Positions 14,788 through 18,160 of a stretch of 18,160 nucleotides of DNA are shown here, in pieces. The DNA is taken from positions 1 through 18,160 of the forward strand of contig SXJH01000261.1 of the NCBI GenBank assembly GCA_005779435.1, written 5' to 3'. Position numbers and translations under genes: made by a program. Every line of letters begins with the position of its first letter. Position 1 is the stretch's first letter. The notes under the pieces were generated by a model. That model was given only the letters and a program-made list of their open reading frames with translations. It searched no databases and had not been told where the DNA came from. The stretch is from Nitrosomonas sp. (GTDB lineage: Bacteria > Pseudomonadota > Gammaproteobacteria > Burkholderiales > Nitrosomonadaceae).

Positions 14788-15447
14788 ATGAATGATTTTT
14801 TCGAAACCAACACTGCGCAATTAAAGCACGAATTTCCTTCAATCCAGGAAATCAACCTTGTGCACAAAGATTTTTTATATCGCCAGGGCGAAACGCACAC
14901 CCATGTTTTTTGGATCAACAGCGGGATTGTAAAGCTATCGCATCTGACGGTAACGGGAACCGAAATTACCATCGCTTTGCTTAAAAAGGGCGAAGTGCTC
15001 GGATATTTACCCAACACTGCCGGACATCAAGCAATGGAAGAAACTGCGCAAGCAATCGGAAACGTCAGTTGCTATCGAATGACCTGCAACGATTTCAAGG
15101 CAATGCTGTTGCAACACACGCAACTGATGTGGCTTGTTTTTGAGCAGACTTACGTGCGCAAGCATAAGATCGAACGCAAACTCAGAACTATTCTGACGCA
15201 GCCGGTTGAAATGCGCCTTGCAGCAACGTTATTGGAGCTGGCTGAAATGTTCGGGATACAGTGCACACACGGCTATGCACTGGAAATTCATTTGACCCAG
15301 CAAGATGTAGCGGATCTGATCGGCGCCAGCCGTCCAGTCGTCAGTACGATCCTGAATGATTTTAGAAATCGCGGCATGCTTGACTACACCCGTGACCAGA
15401 TTTGCATCAATGATGCAGCACTGGTTGATTTTTATCATGCAAAGTAA
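14788..15447 (+). CDS. Crp/Fnr family transcriptional regulator
   Basis: 219 residues. Residues about 15-125 are a cyclic-nucleotide-binding-type beta roll (FLYRQGETHTHVFWINSGIVKL, LKKGEVLGYL), followed by a dimer helix and a winged helix-turn-helix (about 168-205, LTQQDVADLIGASRPVVST). The N-terminus lacks the cysteine cluster of oxygen-sensing FNR, and the cAMP-contact Arg-Ser pair of CRP is not evident, so the signal is unknown. In the recognition helix S181-R182-P183-V-V-S-T, the Arg shared with CRP is kept, but the FNR pattern E-x-x-S-R is absent; it is therefore doubtful that this protein reads the FNR box at 13899. The start has no strong ribosome binding site. Confidence 0.9.
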   Translation: MNDFFETNTAQLKHEFPSIQEINLVHKDFLYRQGETHTHVFWINSGIVKLSHLTVTGTEITIALLKKGEVLGYLPNTAGHQAMEETAQAIGNVSCYRMTCNDFKAMLLQHTQLMWLVFEQTYVRKHKIERKLRTILTQPVEMRLAATLLELAEMFGIQCTHGYALEIHLTQQDVADLIGASRPVVSTILNDFRNRGMLDYTRDQICINDAALVDFYHAK

Positions 15448-15520
15448 TGCCTATTTCCGTAATCGTTGTGTTCTGTAACTAACAGACATTGCGGTAGCGC
15501 TGTATTAATGTAGTGCTGCA

Positions 15521-15539
15521 GGCAACCACTGGCGTTGCC
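15521..15539 (+). other. Small hairpin in the leader of the following membrane-protein gene
   Basis: GGCAAC-CACTGGC-GTTGCC gives a 6-bp stem, 14 bases before the GGAG ribosome binding site of the gene at 15564. TAGCGCTG and TAGTGCTG are near-direct repeats just upstream (15495-15502, 15511-15518). No regulatory family is recognised. Confidence 0.3.
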
Positions 15540-15563
15540 CATCATCAATACAGGAGCATTGAT

Positions 15564-15917
15564 ATGAAATTAATCTCGCCGCGTACGCACGGGTATCTCG
15601 ATTTTCTGACCGTAATTTTATTTTTACTGGCCCCGACACTGTTCGGATTAAATCAACTGCCTGCTTTGCTGGCATACAGTCTGGCGGTCGTTCACCTGAT
15701 TGTGACATTGACATCCGATTTCCCTTTCGGCATCGTCAAAATCATTCCCTTCCCGATTCATGGATGGATCGAACGCATCGTCGGCCCTACGCTGGTCGCC
15801 GTTCCTTTTATTTTAGGTTTCGCCGCTGATGAAATTGCGTGCAATTTTTATATCGCCGTCGGGGTCGTCATTATTGCGGTCGGTTTATTAACGGATTATC
15901 AGGGCAAATCAAGCTAA
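15564..15917 (+). CDS. Small four-helix membrane protein
   Basis: 117 residues, starting MKLISPRTHGYLDF. The ATG at 15564 has GGAG eight bases upstream, which decides against the longer frame from 15513. Four hydrophobic helices: about 12-28, 31-48, 68-86 and 91-110, linked by short loops including a conserved-looking SDFPFGIVKIIPFPIHGWIE. I have an impression of similar uncharacterised proteins beginning MKLISPxTHG in other bacteria, but no function is known to me. The TAA stop (15915-15917) lies in the left end of a MITE-like element, so the original C-terminus may have been changed by the insertion. Confidence 0.75.
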   Translation: MKLISPRTHGYLDFLTVILFLLAPTLFGLNQLPALLAYSLAVVHLIVTLTSDFPFGIVKIIPFPIHGWIERIVGPTLVAVPFILGFAADEIACNFYIAVGVVIIAVGLLTDYQGKSS

Positions 15918-16065
15918 AGAAACGCTGATTAATTGGCTGTACGAGCGAATCACTTCGTTGCGCGGCACTCGCTCCCTCGCCTATCTTATTGATATGTCTC
16001 GGTTGCTGTGTTCCGTGCGCCTCGTGCTTCATCTCGTTCGCCGAATTAATCGGCGCGCCCCCTAA
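15913..16065. mobile_element. MITE-like element, copy 3 (different interior)
   Basis: About 150 bp with the same kind of ends as copies 1 and 2: left CTAAAGAAACGCTGATTAAT, right ending AATTAATCGGCGCGCCCCCTAA. The strongest inverted pair is GATTAATTGGC (15927-15937) with GCCGAATTAATC (16040-16051). CTAA stands at both edges. The interior is unlike copies 1 and 2. Its right 84 bp (15971-16054) match 4943-5026. It lies between the convergent membrane-protein and FMN-reductase genes. A minus-strand frame through it is repeat translation, not a gene. Confidence 0.7.
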
Positions 16066-16085
16066 CAATCCGTTGCAGCAGCATA

Positions 16086-16745
16086 CTACGGCGCATTGCG
16101 TTGCGACGGATCTTTCTTGAAAGCTGGCGCAAGCGCGTACGGATCAGCTTCGATACGATGTTTGCGTGCAGCCGATGCCCACCACTCAAGCTGATTAAAA
16201 GTTCTGCCAAAATAGCCAGCCCAAGCTTCGGCATCCGCGCTTTCCAGGAAAGTTCCGCCGCTATCGAGCACTTCCTGCGCTTTAGGGATATGAATCATAG
16301 CCGATACCGGCAAACAGCCAAGCTCGGATAGAAAGCTGCGCATCCCTACCGCAGCTCTGACACCGCCCCACTGACCGGCGGAATAGGTAACGATCGCGCT
16401 CGGCTTATACGAAAACAGCGAGCTGCCGAAATGATTCAGCAAATGCGCTAATGCCGGACTCATGGAATGATTGTATTCCGGACTGACCATGACATAACCG
16501 TCGGCATTGCCGATTTTTCCCGCTAAGGATTCGAGCTGCGGCGGCGCTTTGCCATGCGCATAAGCGAAATGCGGCTTGAAAACCGGTGGAAAATCAAAAT
16601 CAAGCGGATCGATCAATTCAACCGAATGGATTCCTTGGCCGATTTGCGCGACGCAAGCGCGCGCCACTCGCAATCCCAGCCGTACTGGCTGCGGGGGTGC
16701 GCTGTCACGCGCCGATCCGAGAAAAACAAGCAATTTCAGAGACAT
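16086..16745 (-). CDS. NADPH-dependent FMN reductase family flavoprotein
   Basis: 219 residues, cytoplasmic, flavodoxin-like. Motifs: LLVFLGSARDSAPP (residues 5-18) is the FMN-phosphate loop; VMVSPEYNHSMSPALAHLLNHF binds the flavin ring; YSAGQWGGVRAA is the third conserved loop. Relatives reduce quinones, azo compounds, chromate or FMN using NAD(P)H; which applies is unknown. The loop reads GSARDS where many members have GSxRxxS, a minor variation. The gene lies 40 bp after the CYTH-CHAD gene on the same strand, so they probably form an operon. The MITE-like element starts about 20 bases beyond its stop. The ribosome binding site is weak. Confidence 0.92.
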   Translation of the reverse strand: MSLKLLVFLGSARDSAPPQPVRLGLRVARACVAQIGQGIHSVELIDPLDFDFPPVFKPHFAYAHGKAPPQLESLAGKIGNADGYVMVSPEYNHSMSPALAHLLNHFGSSLFSYKPSAIVTYSAGQWGGVRAAVGMRSFLSELGCLPVSAMIHIPKAQEVLDSGGTFLESADAEAWAGYFGRTFNQLEWWASAARKHRIEADPYALAPAFKKDPSQRNAP

Positions 16746-16785
16746 TATCGGCTTCTAATGAATAAATAGCGGTGTTGAATCGTGT

Positions 16786-18160
16786 TCATGAATGCCAAAA
16801 CAATTTCGACCGCGCCAACGGCTTCCAGGCGCCGCCGGATAAACCGGTCTGCTCCGCAGCCTTGCCTTCCAGCACGCCGCATATTCGTCCGAGCGCGAAC
16901 CCGAGTTTGGCGGATCGCTTCGGCAACCGCTGCAGCAATTGCTGCCCGGCAATCAGATCGTTGGCATACCCCAGTTCATCCTGCAATGCCGATAACGCGG
17001 CCATGAATGGACCGGCTTGCTTTCCGTAGACTGGTGCGAAAGCATCGGCAACGTAGCGCATTTTCTTGGCGGCGATGCGCGCCCGGTGGCGTTGTTGCGG
17101 ATTCAATTTGGCGAAGCTGCGGCAACGTTTGCGCAGTTTCTGCCAGCGTTGATTGAGCACGGTTTCCGACCAGTCTCCGGTATCCCGCTGCTGCATATCA
17201 ATGGGCGGCGTCAAGAGACTGCGGCCAATATCGAGTAGCAGCCGGGCAAATTCAGGTTCACGCAACAAGGCTTGCGCTTGCTGCCGGGATCGCAAAGCGG
17301 CATCGTGCATCAGCTCAAGCGCCGCATTGCCGATCGTATGATTTTCCGGCGATGCGCCGGATAGCGGCGGCACTGCAGGCAAAGTTTGCTGCAAAAATAC
17401 ATCCCAGTCGCGTGCCGCATTCAATGCAGCCATCAATTCGCGCAGCGGCTGATGCCATTGCGGCACCGGTTGCCGCAATGATTTCACCAGCACCGCACCC
17501 GACAGCAGACGGCGCATGGCAACACGCAGTTGATGCAGGTATTCGCTATCGTGCGCCTGCTCCAGAAAACCCGGCACATTCGCGGTCAACTGCACCAGCG
17601 CCGCCTGCATGATGGCATGCCATGCTTCACTCGCCACTTGATCCCGGCTGATGTCAGGGTAAGCCATCTTGGATGGAGAAAGCTTGATCGCACCGCACAG
17701 CGTGTAACCACGCTGTGCCTTGCTGCGCGGCTCGACCTGCAGCGGCACTCGTTCCAGCAATTGCACAGCCAGATCGAACAAAAATTCCGGCGAACCGGAT
17801 TTGAGCTCGATTTCCACTTCGCTGATATCCAGACTGGCTTCTGCGGCAAGGATTTTCCCGCTATCGAGTGCCACTTCGGCTTGCGCCTGCGGGTTACCGA
17901 TTTGCCAGGTCGTGCGTTGAAATTCGGTGGTAAATACCGGTGCAATCTGTTTGAGTTGGATACCGGCAAGCAAATCCAGCGCCTCCAGCGGCAGCGAGGA
18001 AAAATCCGGCTGACTGCCGTCCGCAACGACCACTTCCCATTCCGGGCGACTCGTCAACGCACCCACCGATTTCGTTTCCGCTTTCAATGTTTGCATCCAC
18101 TGATCGTCGACACGACGCATGCGCAAAGCAATGTGGCGTCTCATCAAATCAAACTGGGGC
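16786..18160 (-). CDS. CYTH-CHAD domain protein (N-terminus cut by window edge)
   Basis: The frame remains open through the right edge, reading P-Q-F-D-L-M-R-R before the nearest apparent start, which matches the YxDTPxxxLxxxxxALRxR part of CYTH domains. So the first roughly 40 residues, including the metal-binding ExExK motif, lie outside. Visible CYTH features: IALRMRR, TLKAETK and, near residue 120, VEIELKSG. The CHAD domain spans about residues 185-440, with HQLRVAMRRLLSG and the paired motif ARIAAKKMRYVADAF, whose conserved His/Arg/Lys line a basic tunnel. CHAD domains bind polyphosphate and CYTH domains act on triphosphates (inorganic triphosphatase or thiamine triphosphatase), so a polyphosphate-related role is likely. 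The FMN reductase gene follows 40 bp downstream. Confidence 0.93.
   Translation of the reverse strand, partial: PQFDLMRRHIALRMRRVDDQWMQTLKAETKSVGALTSRPEWEVVVADGSQPDFSSLPLEALDLLAGIQLKQIAPVFTTEFQRTTWQIGNPQAQAEVALDSGKILAAEASLDISEVEIELKSGSPEFLFDLAVQLLERVPLQVEPRSKAQRGYTLCGAIKLSPSKMAYPDISRDQVASEAWHAIMQAALVQLTANVPGFLEQAHDSEYLHQLRVAMRRLLSGAVLVKSLRQPVPQWHQPLRELMAALNAARDWDVFLQQTLPAVPPLSGASPENHTIGNAALELMHDAALRSRQQAQALLREPEFARLLLDIGRSLLTPPIDMQQRDTGDWSETVLNQRWQKLRKRCRSFAKLNPQQRHRARIAAKKMRYVADAFAPVYGKQAGPFMAALSALQDELGYANDLIAGQQLLQRLPKRSAKLGFALGRICGVLEGKAAEQTGLSGGAWKPLARSKLFWHS

Noticed and set aside
15871..16068. 65-residue minus-strand frame containing EMKHEAHGTQQPR
   Set aside because: Lies wholly in MITE copy 3 and antisense to the upstream gene end; kept only as evidence that the repeat can be read in the same frame as in the 498-residue protein.
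1..18160. CRISPR arrays, tRNA or rRNA genes, complete insertion sequences
   Set aside because: No regularly spaced direct repeats, cloverleaf-like segments, rRNA motifs or transposase frames seen by eye on either strand.

Overview
The window looks like a chromosomal stretch of a Gram-negative proteobacterium. Outer-membrane-type lipoproteins, a c-type di-haem protein, ubiquinone-era housekeeping genes such as rpiA and phoU, and roughly even base composition all fit this. The dispersed repeats and gene mix remind me of Nitrosomonas-like Betaproteobacteria, but that is an inference from memory and not proven here. There are no rRNA or tRNA genes, no CRISPR array and no complete transposase gene.

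Layout. (1) 1-2168 (-): 3' part missing of a PAS-PAS-GGDEF-EAL cyclic-di-GMP protein with both catalytic signatures intact. (2) 2540-2929 (-): small secreted adhesin-E-like protein. (3) 3275-4071 (+): two tandem paralogues of a small DUF3467-like family, convergent with (4) 4105-5601 (-), a six-helix membrane protein of unknown role. (5) 5688-6698 (-): YdjM/DUF457 membrane hydrolase, divergent from (6) rpiA and phoU on the plus strand. (7) 8404-9894 (-): UshA-like 5'-nucleotidase lipoprotein, divergent from (8) a two-gene unit of a long RoxA/CCP-like di-haem cytochrome c lipoprotein and a cytochrome P450. (9) 13628-13819 (-): tiny lipoprotein behind a perfect FNR-type box, divergent from (10) a ubiquitin-fold/Mut7-C RNase-like protein and a Crp/Fnr regulator. 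(11) 15564-15917 (+): small membrane protein. (12) 16086-18160 (-): FMN reductase and a CYTH-CHAD protein running off the right edge.

Three short elements without coding capacity (about 2984-3102, 8292-8407, 15913-16065) share the same roughly 20-bp inverted ends, sit on TA-containing targets and carry two kinds of internal sequence. Two lie between convergent genes, and the stop codon of a neighbouring gene falls inside the element's end in both cases. A fragment of the third type, about 84 bp and roughly 90 percent identical, lies in frame inside the membrane protein at 4943-5026, so repeat sequence appears to have become coding sequence.

Several genes touch phosphate or polyphosphate (phoU, nucleotidase, CHAD), but they are not one operon. 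The most system-like part is 9.9-13.6 kb: a CRP-like site in the divergent control region, a possible 41-codon leader ORF, the exported di-haem protein, a strong intercistronic hairpin, then a P450 with no export signal. I find no redox partner for the P450 in the window. The second regulatory highlight is the FNR box at 13899-13912, whose spacing to a -10 sequence fits an activated promoter for the tiny lipoprotein.
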